From contig JAQQWL010000015.1 in assembly GCA_038363925.1 (NCBI GenBank), positions 558,001 through 622,000 of the forward strand: a stretch of DNA of 64,000 nucleotides. Direction: 5' to 3'. A model generated the notes under the pieces. It was not told the DNA's origin. It searched no databases and saw only the letters and a program-made list of their open reading frames with translations. Numbering within the stretch: the first letter of the stretch is position 1; the number at the start of each line of letters is the position of its first letter. Source of the stretch: Apiospora phragmitis. Lineage: Eukaryota; Ascomycota; Sordariomycetes; Amphisphaeriales; Apiosporaceae. The translations under genes and the position numbers were made by a program. This document shows positions 1-11,421 of this stretch, in pieces.

Positions 1-3000
1 TTTTAACTTCAGCAGTTCTGCAACGCCTATGTCCCTCTCATCTGTAAACAGGGCACGTACGACGAAGTCGAGAACAGCAACGAGTCTCTTCACCTCTTTA
101 TCCGTAACCACCGAATCGGCAAAGTACACCATGACGTCCATACTCTGAAGCTCCTTGCCCCGCATTATCGGGGATATGATGACGATGAAAGGCATCCCAT
201 TGTCCCAGAACAGGGGCTGAGGCCTCCTTTCCAGACCAATCCCGCCAGCCGGCGGCGCGGCGTACGGATCTACCGCCTGCACATTGACTAGCGGGGCCAC
301 GGCACAGGCTGCCTGTGCTTCCGGATGCAACTTTGCCACGTCTTTGAAGCTGAATTGCTCGTAGGGTGCAAAGCTTAGGAGCTGCTCCCGCACGTGGGCG
401 ATGAAGCTCGTCGAGGTGGATGTCCCTTCAGTGTGCCGCAAGCGTAGCGGCAAGTTGTTAACCGTAGGACCGAGCAGATCCTCGATTCCTGGGACCGAGG
501 CGATGGTTCGACCTGTAGAGACTACGCGCAAGATAGTATCGGCGGTTCGAAGTTGCTCGTGGAAGGCGAGTCCGAGAGCCGCATATGCCAGCTCGGCAGG
601 TGTTTTATACGCTCGTACCCCGGCCACGCTCTGGGGCAATTTGATACTGTGCCGCAAGAAAGTGTTGGACGAAAGTACCTGTGCTGTCTCCTTAGCAAAT
701 GCACGCGTTGATACCCCAAGCAGCGCGTCGCGCCAGAACGCCGAGGCATCGGTATGCCCTCGTTGATCAAGGCTCGCCTTCATGAAGTGCCGGAAGTCCA
801 CTTTCTGCTCCTGCTCAGCCGCGTTTCCATCCGTTCCGTCGGACATGCGCGTATACTCGCGGTCGAGCAACGCGAATAGCTTGTTCAGACTCCAGGCGTC
901 GTATACGATATGATGCAGCGTCACGACCAGCCACTTCCCGTTCACCACGTTCGCGTGGGTCAGCGCTTCTCCGGAGCCCAATGTTCGCCCCTGATCGGCT
1001 GTAAGGAAGGCTTCGAAGTCCGCGGGTTGGCACTCAGCGCGGACAACCTCGCCAGGGGACCGCAAAACAACCTGCAGAAGTCCGTCCTCAATAGACACTA
1101 CACGGGTGCGCAATATGTCGTGGCTCGAGACAATGCGGCTCCAGGCGCGACCGAGACGGTCCACGTCGACGTTTTCGGGTATCTTGAAAACGTTCTGCAT
1201 CCACAGGGCGCCCGGCCGCACGAGACCGTAGTGGAATAAATCGAGCTGCGTCGGTGTTACGGGATAGGCGTCGACCACCTCTTCCACCCCAACCCCGCAC
1301 CCTCCTGCAGCTTTTGCTTTCAACGAGTCTATGCTCGAGCCAGCCGGTAATCCTGGCAGCAGGGAGAAGGCAGGGATCTCTGCCGGTGACTTACCCTGGA
1401 GATCTGGCGTTCTGCCTTCAACCAATGCTGCCAGGTCACCCAGCTGCGGGCATTTGTAAATGTCTTGCACCGCCAGTGAGACGTTGATGGTACGGGCGAG
1501 GGAGGCTAGCTTAATGGCCACGATCGAGTCTCCGCCGCACTCGAAGAAGTCAGCCTCGACGCCAAAGTCTTCCGGCCCAATGTTCATCACGGTGGACCAC
1601 AAGTTATGCAGAAGCTTCTCCATCTTGGTTCGTGGTGCTTGCACCTCGCGTCGCGTCGTCAAGGCGAAGCGAGCCAGGCCACCATATCCCATGTTAGCCA
1701 CAAGGGCACGGAGGCGCTTCCTGTCTGTCTTGGCCGACGCGTTAAGTGGCATGCTTGTCAGCGCCACGAAGAAGCTGGGAACTGTGAACGCCGGCAGGAC
1801 CAAGGCGAGCTTGCCCGGAGACCTTCGGTACTCTCAATGAAGCTCTGGAGAGCCTCTTCGTCCTCGACAACAGCCACTTCGTTGCGGTTCTGGGGACGAC
1901 CAAATGATGTCGTGCTCACAAACGCCACCAGACGCGATTCCGACCTGTCCGAGGGGTTCTCGATCATCTCGACGGCTACTTCCAGGCCGACCTGGCTCAG
2001 TCCCCCCAAAGCGATGCGGATCTTGTCCTCCACATCACCAACGTCCACTTTGAGCCCGTGGAGCTTCACCTGCGTATCCTTGCGGCCGAGGAACTGTACG
2101 CGACCACCCGGCATCCAACGGGCCAGGTCACCCATTCGATAGATCCTGTTCTTCCCATCGCCAAGGAACGACAATTTCTCCACGAATGCATGTTTCGTCT
2201 TTTCGGGATTGTTGTAATATCCAGCGGCCACATTGGGGCCTTCGACGACGAGCTCCCCGATAGCTCCAATAGGCATCAGCCGGTTGCAGTCGTCAGGATC
2301 AACAATCCAGGTGGCGCACCCCAGGGACCACCCTATGTCGGAGCCCACGTCGGCCGTGGTAAAGTGCGGGTGGGCATGGCTCCAAATGGACGTCTCCGCC
2401 GGGCCAAACGAGTTGATGAGATGCAGCCTCGGGGCCCAAGTATTGATGTTGGTGACAGTAGCTGTCTCGCCTCCATAGAGCAACGTCCGAAGACTCGGTA
2501 CCTTGTTCGGATCCAGAAGAGATGCGACGCTGGGTGTCAAAAAGGCCCAGTCGACGTGCATGCGCTCCATAGCCGCAGCAAGGTCGTTCATGTTCATACG
2601 CTCCTCGTCGGAGGGGATGCAAACCTAGACCCAAGTCAGCACCACTTCTCAAAGGGTTTCGGGGGTGTCGCAAAACTTACCGTTGCGCCGCGTGTGAGCG
2701 ACGTGAAGATCTCTCCAATACTGACGTCCGACGTGTACGCCGTAAACTGCAGGTTCCTCCCACCCTTGTTATAGCAAAGCGTCTCACCGTGACCACGCAT
2801 GCTACTGCAGAACGCAGCATGGTCAATCATGATGGCCTTTGGCTTACCGGTACTTCCGCTGGTGAAAAGCAAGAAAGCCAGGTGGTCCGGTGTAATGCTG
2901 GCCTCGTTTGTTCCCGACAGGCCGGCATCAGCTTCCATGGACGGCCCGACGCACATGTACCGGGGAAATCTGTCTTTCACAAAGGAGAGGTTCCGTTCGC

Positions 3001-6000
3001 TACAGAGAACGAACTCGGCGTCCACGTCAGAAACCAGCGACTGCAGCACATCTGGCGGCTGCGCCGGGTTCAGGGCGACATTGGCCGCACCAACTTTAAG
3101 CACAGCCATCATGGCCACGACTGCCCAGAGGCCCTTTTCAAACACGAGAGGCACATGCATACCCGGTCGCAGGCCGTGCGATGTCCACAAGTGGCCAGCC
3201 AGGCGATTAGACAGATTATCAAGTTCCTGGTACGTCATCGATCCCTCGTGGGAAACGAGCGCCTCGGCGTCGGGCTGTTCCCGAGCCCGTTCACTGTAGA
3301 GTTCGTGTATCAAGGCCCTCTTCGGTTCGGGGACGACTCCATTCCACTTTCGCAGCTCCTCGATATCTTCGGGGGCAGCGAGGTCTAGATCTGCAATGCG
3401 AAGCACGCTGTCATCTGCATGGCCACATATCTGACACACTACGTGTGTCATTTGGCGGAGGAATCGCTGCACTTCCTCGGGCAGCAATACATTGTCGTCA
3501 TGGGTAGCGACGAGGTGCAGGTCTTGCCCCGACACGGTAGCCTCAAGGACCAACGCGCAGTTGTGGTATCCATTGTCCAGTCCAGAAGGCGGCTCGATTT
3601 TGAAGTGGAACGCTCCAGCCGCCTCAGCGTCCACGTTTTGCGGCGCAGAGGCGTGGGGCTCGTCGACCTGGACCACGAGTAGGCTCTGGGAATCCACGGT
3701 AGCCAGCGCCTCGGCGTTATACTGCTTGATGGTCTGCAGGCCCTCCTGCTCGTACGCCAGCATCTCGGCCGACTCGGCTTGGACCGCGGCGAGAACATCG
3801 CCAACTCGCATCTCGCGCGGAATGCGGACTCGAATTGGGATAGTGGCAAGTGTCGGACCGGCCACTACATCGGCCGATGCCAAGAGATGAGATGCGCGTC
3901 CATAGACAGTTGAGGCGAAGACGATATCATCGGTGCATGAGTACGCTCCGAGGATAATGGCAAATGCAGTGCGAAGCCAAGTCGTCGGTGTGAAGCTCCC
4001 CGAACTCAGAGTGTCGGGTAGACGACAGGTCCATCTCTGTACGGCGTTGGATCTTGGGCGGAAATCTGGGCCTGGTAGCTCGGGCCAAGATAGTCGAGGG
4101 AGACCGTCGACATAACGCTGCCAAAACTCGCGACTTTTCTCGCGACCCCTGCCCTCGAGACACTGGATAAAAACATTGAAAGGCGTCAGCTCCGGTCTCG
4201 GCATGCCGGCGTATGCACGGCGGAAGGCCGTTAGGAGCAGAGCCAGCATCCAGCCATCGAACACTGCGTGGTGGATCGTCATGACGAAATGGTCCCTATT
4301 CGTCTTCCGATCCTTGAATAACGCCAGCCTGAGCATATCGTCGCCGGTCTGCATCCTGTCTCTTGTATCGAGCTTGAGGTATTCCTCCAAGCTCCGTGCC
4401 CGCCTCCACCGCGGCTTCGATCGCAGAACCGCCTGCATAAGGCGGATGGTACCGTCATCCTTGGCCCAGGGAAGAAGCGTGTCCGTAGCACTGGCCAATC
4501 GTCCAACACCGTAGACCATGCCTTCTGAAATCGAGCTTGGTCAATGTCGGGCAATAGGGTGTGCACCATCTGGGCGACGTAGGTGCCGCGGCCATCTTGT
4601 GACAGCGCCAACAGGCCCTCTTGGAGTGGTGTGCAGGGATAGATGTCCTCGACCTCGCTCACCTCGACCCCAAAGTACTCCGCAGCGGATTTGATGGCCC
4701 CAACCTCAGCTGCTGCAGCACCGCCCACCATGACGAAGGGCATTGGGACCGCGGCCGTAGTGTCTTCCAATCGTTCCAGTGCCGCCTCATCGAAACCGAG
4801 TCTATCGTCTGCCACGACGACCATCTGTGCCATTTCGCCCAGCGTTGCGCTCTTGAAGATCTGTTCTACTGAGATCTTGAGATTATGACGCCTGGCTAGA
4901 GATACGAGGAGCATCGCAGATAAGGAGTCACCGCCTACCTTGAAGAAGCTGTCCCTCACGTCCAGGTCGAGCTCGCGCCCGAGGGTGGTAGCCCATAAGC
5001 GTGCGAGAAGCTTCTCCATGACCGTCCCGGGGTGCATGCAGCTGTCTGGATGAAGACCTGGTGCCTAGGCGAACGAGCTCTTCGGTCGGCACCATGGACG
5101 CGAGCATTTTCAGTACCTTGCGGTCCGTCTTGGCGGATGCCGTCAAGAGCATCTCACCCAGCGGAACATAAGCGGCTGGCACCATATGCCTCGGAAGCAC
5201 CCTCTTCAGAGCGTCCTCAAGGCCATCTAGCGCATTCTGTAGAGGCGCTGGGACCTCATGTGAGAGAAGCGAGAGTAAGTTCTGAGTCTCCGAGCCTGGT
5301 GCTGGTGTAGGGGAGTTACTGGGCGCTGCGATTGGTTTCTTTGGCGCAATAAAGGCTGCCAGAATCCGTGGCGAACCTGCAGGGTGGGGATTGACAACAT
5401 CGACCGCAACCATCATTTCATCCGGAACATGTTGACGAATCTGATGCTCAATCTCGCCCAGTTCGACGCGTAAGCCGTTAAGTTTCACTTGGTGGTCTCG
5501 CCGCCCAAGGAATTGCACCATGCCATTGGGAAGGAACCGTGCAAGATCGCCGCTCCTGTATAGCCTCATCGATTTTCGGTTAGCCGGTTTCCAAACAGGA
5601 TCCACCACGAACGTCGCCTGGGTCTTCTCGGGCGCGTTCAGGTAACCGGCGGCGACGTTTGGCCCATCAGTCAGTAACTCGCCTATGGCGCCAATTGGCA
5701 ACAGTCTGTTGTAGTCGTCGGGATCGGTGATCCAAGTAGCACAGCCAACGCCGTAACCGATGTTACTACCAACATCGCTCAGCTCTACAGGGCGTGGGAT
5801 GCAGTGCGTCCAGATAGAGCACTCAGCCGGACCGAAACTATTGATCAGATACAGCGACGGGGGCCAAGTAGCAAAGTTTTCGGGCGATGCCGTCTCTCCA
5901 CCAAACACCAGTGTCCTCAAGCACGGCACCTCGGAAGGCCCCAGCAGGGTCGCGACGCTGGGTGTGAAGAATGCCCAGTTGACGCCGAGATCGCGCATGG

Positions 6001-7581
6001 AGCCGGCGATGTTATTCTTGCGATCCCACTCGGATGGTACGCAGACACAGGACCCGACAGCTAGAGAAGTAAAGATCTCCCCGATACTTACGTCAGAGGT
6101 GTAGGCAGTGTACTGGAAATTCCGCGATCCCGGTCCCGTAGAGAAGCGGAGGACCTCGCTGTGACCTCTGATGCTGCTGGCGAAGGCCTTGTGGGGGATC
6201 AAGATGCCTTTAGGTGTGCCCGTCGAGCCCGACGTGAAGAGGACAAAGGCTGTGTAGTCGGGCGATATCGCTACCTCAGTGCTGAGACGCGGCTGCGGTG
6301 GTCTCTTGGACAGAGCTTGAAGCGTGTTGGCGTCCAGGACGACGTTGCGGCGACCGAACCCGGACGCTAGGTCGCGGTTCTGCGCGTTACAGACCACGAT
6401 ACACTCTCCCATGCCTTCCACCAGACTGGCCAGGCGCTGTGGTGGCTGTGCTGGGTCCAGGCAACACTGGCGCCGCCCGCCTTCAAGACGGCTAGCATTG
6501 CTGCAATAGTAAGACCGCACTTCTCGAAGAGCAATGGTACGTAGGAACCCTGCTTGACGCCGAGGGAACGCAACAGCCTGGCGAATTGCTCGGACACCCT
6601 GTCTAGCTCCGAGTACGTCCATTCGCCGTCGCGGGCACAGATGGCCGGCTCATCGGGCTGCGCATCGGCCCGGCTCTCGAAGAGGTCATGCACCGTCCGC
6701 TCCAGGGGCTCGGGAACATTGCCGTTCCACACCTTGAGCTCCTCCCAGTGGGAGCTCGGAACATGGTCGATCTCCTTCAGGCTGGTGTCAGGGTTCATGG
6801 CGCAGGTTTGTTGCAGGACATGCTCGAAGTGGGCTAAAAGACGTTCAACCTGGATGAGTTCGAACGCAACGGGGTCGTATCCCACCGCAACTGAAAGTGA
6901 GCCGTCTTCTCCCTGGGGCGTGACTTCCAGGACCAAGGCGTAGTCACGTACGACATGGATGGGGCTATGTTCGATGTCGTCGCCCCGTCCGCTTGGGGGA
7001 TTCACGATTATAAGGCTCTGGAAGGCGCATGCGGCCGCGCAATGCTCGTCAATGGTTTTGATGTCATCTATGCCGTAGTGGCTGTAGTTTATCATGGTCG
7101 CAATCTGTGTCTGCACGCCCCGAAAGAAATCTGAAATACTGGCATCGAGTGTGTCTATGGTGACACGCTGCGGCACAACTGACAACGTAGAGCCCGATTT
7201 AGGGTCTCGGTCATAGGTGGGCAAACCGGCGCCGAAGACGACGTCGGATCCCTGGTACTGAGAAAGAGTGAGAGCCCACGCTCCATGCACCCATGCGGCG
7301 CGTGATTGAAGTGAATCTTGGGTGGGAAAGTGTATCTGTATGCTCTTCTGCATGTGACTAGTTGCTTGGGTGCGGTGCCCGACCGGTACCTCGGGAAAGC
7401 TGGGAGCTACACAGCCCTGCAGCGTGCGAACCCAGAAGCTCCGCGCGGCTTCGATCCCGTCCGCTACATGCTTTCCGGACGGACCTTGGAGTCGCGAGAG
7501 AGGACCATCTTGGGCGACGGCGTGAGGCATAGTGATGCTATGGGGCTCGGATCGAATAGGACCCTCCGTTAAGGCGCCCAT
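1..7581 (-). CDS. Non-ribosomal peptide synthetase, 3' end beyond window (C*-A-T-C-A-T-C...)
   Basis: Assembles a peptide by thiotemplate chemistry. In corrected numbering (about 2,509 residues in the window): N-terminal partial condensation-like region ~1-270; A1 ~282-820 (LFTSGSTGTPKG, NSFGPAE, YRSGDLAR, SAKTDRK); T1 ~882 (GGDS); C2 ~980-1400 (HHAVFDG); A2 ~1414-1933 (LFTSGSTGKPKA, NSFGPAE, YRMGDLAR); T2 ~1998 (GGDS); C3 from ~2085 (HHIVYDA), still open at base 1. Both A domains keep the substrate Asp in TSDVSIGEIF; substrate not predicted. One real intron, 2625-2680 (GTAAGT..CTGAC..TAG), lies in A2. Four 1-bp frame breaks interrupt it: about 6460-6461 (-1), 5029-5032 (+1), 4469-4471 (-1), 1814-1816 (-1), all in G/C runs; each switches cleanly into the next conserved block. 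A truncated start domain is common in fungal NRPSs. Start is the first ATG of the open frame. Either functional with consensus errors or a recent pseudogene; the first fits the intact motifs better. Confidence 0.93.
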
Positions 7582-8918
7582 TTTGCAATTTGGTATGTGA
7601 TATATGAAGGACGTCTGGGCGGCAAATAGGGCGTCTCAAAAAGCTAGTTCATAAAGGAAAGTGTGGTGGGACAGCTGTTGTAATGAGTTGAATTGGAGTC
7701 GAGCTGAGGTTCGGTATGTATTACCGAACCATCATAAGGGAAACAAGTATACTGTCTTCTTTTAACACGGCAACTCACGACCAAGAGAGAGCCCTCATGT
7801 ATATCAGCGCCACGACGTGATTCATCTATGCTATATTGCCGGGGTGTCATTGACTGCGGTTCCTATCCTGGGGTTGCATTGGCGAGAGAAACCTCACCAG
7901 TGGTCTCTGGGACTTGGACCAGGTACGGCTGCCCGTATCGAAACTCTACCTCCCGACGTCTTTCGAACTTGTTGAGCCACGAGTGGTCGCACCGACTCTA
8001 TGCGTGATGTGTCTTACATGTTCATGTATAACGACTGGAGTAGGAGGGGCCAAGAGCCACCTGGGTGATCGTGAAGTGTGCGATTCCTATGCAAGCCGTT
8101 GGCAGGGTGGCACCCACGGTTGATGTTGCCCCCGTGGGTCCGGGCGTGGGGCCATTGGTGGCACCACTCAGGGGGTTCGCATAAGACCCACAAACCCTGG
8201 CCGAGAACACACTCCACCAAGGTGCACGCTCACGGTTCTGTTAGGAACCCTTGCAGATCCCATTCGACTATCGCAGTGGAGACCTGATGTTGCATAACTA
8301 CTGTGTAAGTGGTCTGCACTTCTATACGCCCCGAGGGGGTTTCCCACGTGTTCGCCGTAGTCGGGCCATGGATGGGCTTTTGAAGTCTAGACCTGCAAAT
8401 TCACTTGCATCCCTGGCCGAGTTGGTATTGAATCGAATCCAAGTTTGAAGCCTCGGTCAGTATCTTGCTATGACGGCGCTCACCGGAAATGGAAGCCCAA
8501 AGCATGAGTGCCCTTCTCCAACACTCCTATAATTACATCAGCATCATCTAGGTGATGGCCAGAGAAGTGTTTTTCTTTTTTCTTTTTTTTTTTTCTTCCT
8601 CCAATCTCAGCGTTAATAAGGGCTTCTTTCAAACGGCACGAGGGTCATATTCAAGTATTTATTCGTGATGAGTCTTTAGTTTCAGCCGGACTAACTTGGT
8701 ATTCAATCGTGATCTGTAAAGAACAACAATAAAATTTCAACACGCTCCTAACTTGAATAAGTAATCATCCTGCACTCATGTGGCTGGAAAATACTCTATA
8801 ATAACATGACAAAGTTTCATCCCCCTTGTCCAATCATTCGTAGCCATTGCTCAATCATAAATCTGTTGCCTCTGCCCAGTCGACCTCTGTGTAGCCAAGG
8901 CTCTGTCGGTATTGCCCA
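7582..8918. promoter_or_regulatory. Intergenic region upstream of the NRPS
   Basis: About 1.3 kb between the NRPS start and the 3' end of the terpene synthase gene. I see no coding region. It carries one exact copy of the cluster 10-mer (8158-8167) and a near copy at 8106-8117, about 525-580 bp upstream of the NRPS start codon, and a T-rich tract at about 8572-8595. Confidence 0.5.
8157..8168 (+). promoter_or_regulatory. Candidate cluster operator GGTGGCACCACT
   Basis: Contains the 10-mer GTGGCACCAC, an interrupted palindrome (GTGG-CA-CCAC). A related site GGTGGCACCCAC lies at 8106-8117. Both are upstream of the NRPS. The same 10-mer recurs between other genes of this arm. The role as a factor-binding site is inference. 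Confidence 0.5.
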
Positions 8919-10722
8919 TCACACCTTGACCGCTGAGCCGCTCGGGGGCGGAGGAATGGGAAGTCGTAATCTTCGTGTCTCGCGCACCAATCGGCCCTCT
9001 TCGCGGTTGAAGTACCTTTCGGTCCAGAAGCTGTGTCCTAATCAGTATTTCTTGATCCACGGCGAGATGAAAAGAATGGACTCACCTCCACAAGAGACAG
9101 CCCAAAGAGATATTCCTGATACCTTCGAGGTATGTGGAGACTATGCGGTCGGTCGTCGAACCCCAGCTAGGCATCTTCAGCAGTGCCTCGTACCACCGTT
9201 GATAGCACCCGTCCAGCATCCGGCCGGTCTCGTCCACGGCATCCTGAAGCGTCCAGCCCTGGCTACGCAGGATGTTGATTATAGATAGATCTTCTCCTGA
9301 TAACTACCGACATCGTCAGACAAATAAGCAGGCAGGGGAGAAGTGACTTTTGGGGAGACATACCACATCCTTCTTGTATGACAATATGTCGTTGTGGCTA
9401 AGACACGTCAGACGGCATTCTCATTTCAGGGCATAGGGGTCACCACTTACATAGCGACCAGATCCACAGAAACCTCCTGGCAGGCCTTCAGAGATGGATG
9501 GTTTATGACATCCTCGGGGACCTCAATTCCAAGCGCGTACCTATAGCCATGTCAGCCCCTTACAGATTCCTTTCAATGCGCGTCACCGGCGGGGGGCAAA
9601 GGATGGTTCACGCACTCGACAAGAGCCATGCATGGCATCGCCGCAACGGTCGCGCGCCGGAAGACCATGAACTCCTCAACTGTCATGGTCTTGAGGTCCG
9701 CCTTGCGCGAGTTGACTTGGGCCAAGACGCCAAGCATGTACTGTTCAACATCTGTGAAAGAAATGTCAGTAAGAAAAAAAATCGAGAAACGGTACCTGGA
9801 ACCAAGCATGTCTCGACTTACATTTCTTGTATCGATACTGAAGCGCTGATCGGTAGTAATTAATCAGCTCATGCCCATCCAGCCGCGATCTACCTCTCGT
9901 TGTGTCATTTGAACTTACCGGGAGATGTCCGCTAGACGTTTCCCAGTCAGCTTGATTTCATGTTTGACAAGTGCTGGCCACTCACCTTTTGAAATTTTCG
10001 GTAGACAAGCTGAAATATGTAGCCGAGGGGGTCCTCTTCGCGCGACACACCAGGGTGGCCATCATCGAGCAACGACATCATGTGGATGATTTCGCGAGCT
10101 GCTCCGTAGATATCGTCCTTCAGATGGCCCTCATCGAACTCTACCGATAAGGGGTCAGTATAAGAACATACAAACCAAGTCAAGGGTACAGCCACCAGAT
10201 GGCGACTCGCAATAAGGGCCAATATAATGTTGGTAGTGGAAAGAACACAGAAGACTTACGATCATCCCAGTAGAAAGCCTAAACGCACCCGTTAGCCAAA
10301 TCATCTAGGTATGGGCGGACCGATGATGCTCACCCAGTGGTTCCAGTCGATCAAGGTCCGTAGCGTCTCGGCATCGCAGTGCGGCCCGACCCACCACGAG
10401 ACCATGTAGGCGAAGTCCGCGCGGCTGTTCCGGGCGGCCTGCTTCTCGCTATAACCTAGAATCCTTTTGGGGGGAGAGAGGGAGATAGTCAGAAACCGTG
10501 ATCTCTAGTCGTGGATGGCTATTGTACGTACTCTGCAACCCATGCGTCGGCCTCCTTCTTCACCTCGGCATAATGCGGGTTCTGGGCAAGCTCGACAGAC
10601 ATGATAGAGGTGAACATGTCTGGCACAACTAGCTCGACCTCACCTGCAGTGACATTGTCATCTGTAGTGTGGTCCATTGTGGGAAGACTCGGTCGGACAG
10701 GGTCGGCGAGCGATGGCGCCAT
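8919..10722 (-). CDS. Class I terpene synthase (11 exons, about 373 aa)
   Basis: Cyclises a prenyl diphosphate, probably farnesyl diphosphate, through Mg2+-dependent ionisation. Exons, 5' to 3' on the minus strand: 10532-10722, 10334-10463, 10260-10278, 9986-10140, 9919-9931, 9822-9845, 9616-9751, 9451-9540, 9364-9397, 9086-9303, 8919-9030; they total 1,122 nt and every phase matches. Seen in order: an N-terminal NPHYAEVKKEADAW block, FYWDDQFDEG carrying the aspartate-rich DDxxD motif split across two introns, SPALQ and the VFRRAT helix, HNDILSYKKD (the NSE/DTE metal triad N-D-x2-S-x3-D), and a C-terminal WTERYF with the conserved Arg-Tyr pair. Length and motifs fit fungal sesquiterpene cyclases. 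No frame break. It faces away from the P450 across a shared promoter. The 13-nt and 24-nt exons are the least certain part of the model; the product cannot be read from sequence. Confidence 0.92.
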
Positions 10723-11012
10723 TTTCTCAATGAATAACGTCTCAGAGAGACTTTGCGTAAAGGGGATTAAGGGAAGTCGGTATAATTACACCCGAAGCAA
10801 AATAGGCCTATGTGAGTTGGGTGGCTATATCCGGGTAACGTTGAAAGGGAAAAGGGGGAGAGGAAGAGTATTGTGTGAGAACGATAGTCTCGGTTGATCT
10901 TAGTATCAGATGGTCGACTTGTAAATGCCCAACTTTTCAAGGGTCGCTAAGTTTGTAGGCATGGGATACTGAGTAAGTAGTTATCCCCGAGGTCGACGGG
11001 GGTTACCGGGCG

Positions 11013-11033
11013 GGTGGCACCACTGGCGCCAGT
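11013..11033 (+). promoter_or_regulatory. Overlapping candidate operator sites
   Basis: GGTGGCACCACT (11013-11024) runs directly into the perfect palindrome ACTGGCGCCAGT (11022-11033); the two share a TGG-NN-CCA core. This sits in the terpene synthase/P450 divergent promoter. Function inferred from recurrence only. Confidence 0.5.
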
Positions 11034-11190
11034 CATGCATGTTCCGGCAATCGGTCGCAACATTGTTGATGGTCCGAGAATAGATGCCTGGGAAAACAGT
11101 CCACGTGTAGCCCATGTCCAATCTTAGGGTCTTGTTTCAGATTTCTGTCGTTTTATCTGCGATAAGTTCCCCTCTGTTGGGGAAGACGGC

Positions 11191-11200
11191 GTGGTGCCAC
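11191..11200 (-). promoter_or_regulatory. Candidate operator, inverted copy
   Basis: GTGGTGCCAC is the exact reverse complement of the cluster 10-mer GTGGCACCAC. It lies about 230 bp upstream of the P450 start. Confidence 0.45.
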
Positions 11201-11421
11201 TGGCGGCGACGATGCGATGCCTGCTCCACATGCCGACCCGCCATCTCTCGTCGCACATTAACTTTTGGACTTTTGGGCCAACCGGCATCTTTGTCGTGAT
11301 TGGTATAGGTGTAAGCAGTCCCTTTCATTTCACCCTTCACGAATTTTTCTTAGCAATTCGTTGAAAATCCTGTTATGGTCCGACACAAGTACCGGAATCT
11401 GACCAGCACGACTTTATAACG

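Larger units (their letters stand above)
10723..11421. promoter_or_regulatory. Divergent promoter, terpene synthase / P450
   Basis: About 700 bp between the two start codons, so probably shared control. It holds the cluster 10-mer at 11014-11023, overlapping a perfect 12-bp palindrome ACTGGCGCCAGT at 11022-11033, and a second exact 10-mer in inverted orientation (GTGGTGCCAC) at 11191-11200. No coding region seen. Confidence 0.6.

Noticed and set aside
401..1239. Plus-strand ORFs over the NRPS (for example 401-766 and 910-1239)
   Set aside because: Antisense shadows of the NRPS reading frame; no motifs of their own.
5036..5055. A 16-nt GT..AG segment in the NRPS that would restore the frame if spliced
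   Set aside because: Far shorter than any fungal intron; the extra base in the adjacent C/G run explains the break more simply and keeps the conserved spacing.
9844..9931. Alternative longer exon in the terpene synthase reading through 9845-9931 (SRLDGHELINYY)
   Set aside because: The frame is open, but it needs a donor and acceptor that are not present in phase; the 13-nt plus 24-nt exon model has canonical sites and yields the expected SPALQ block.
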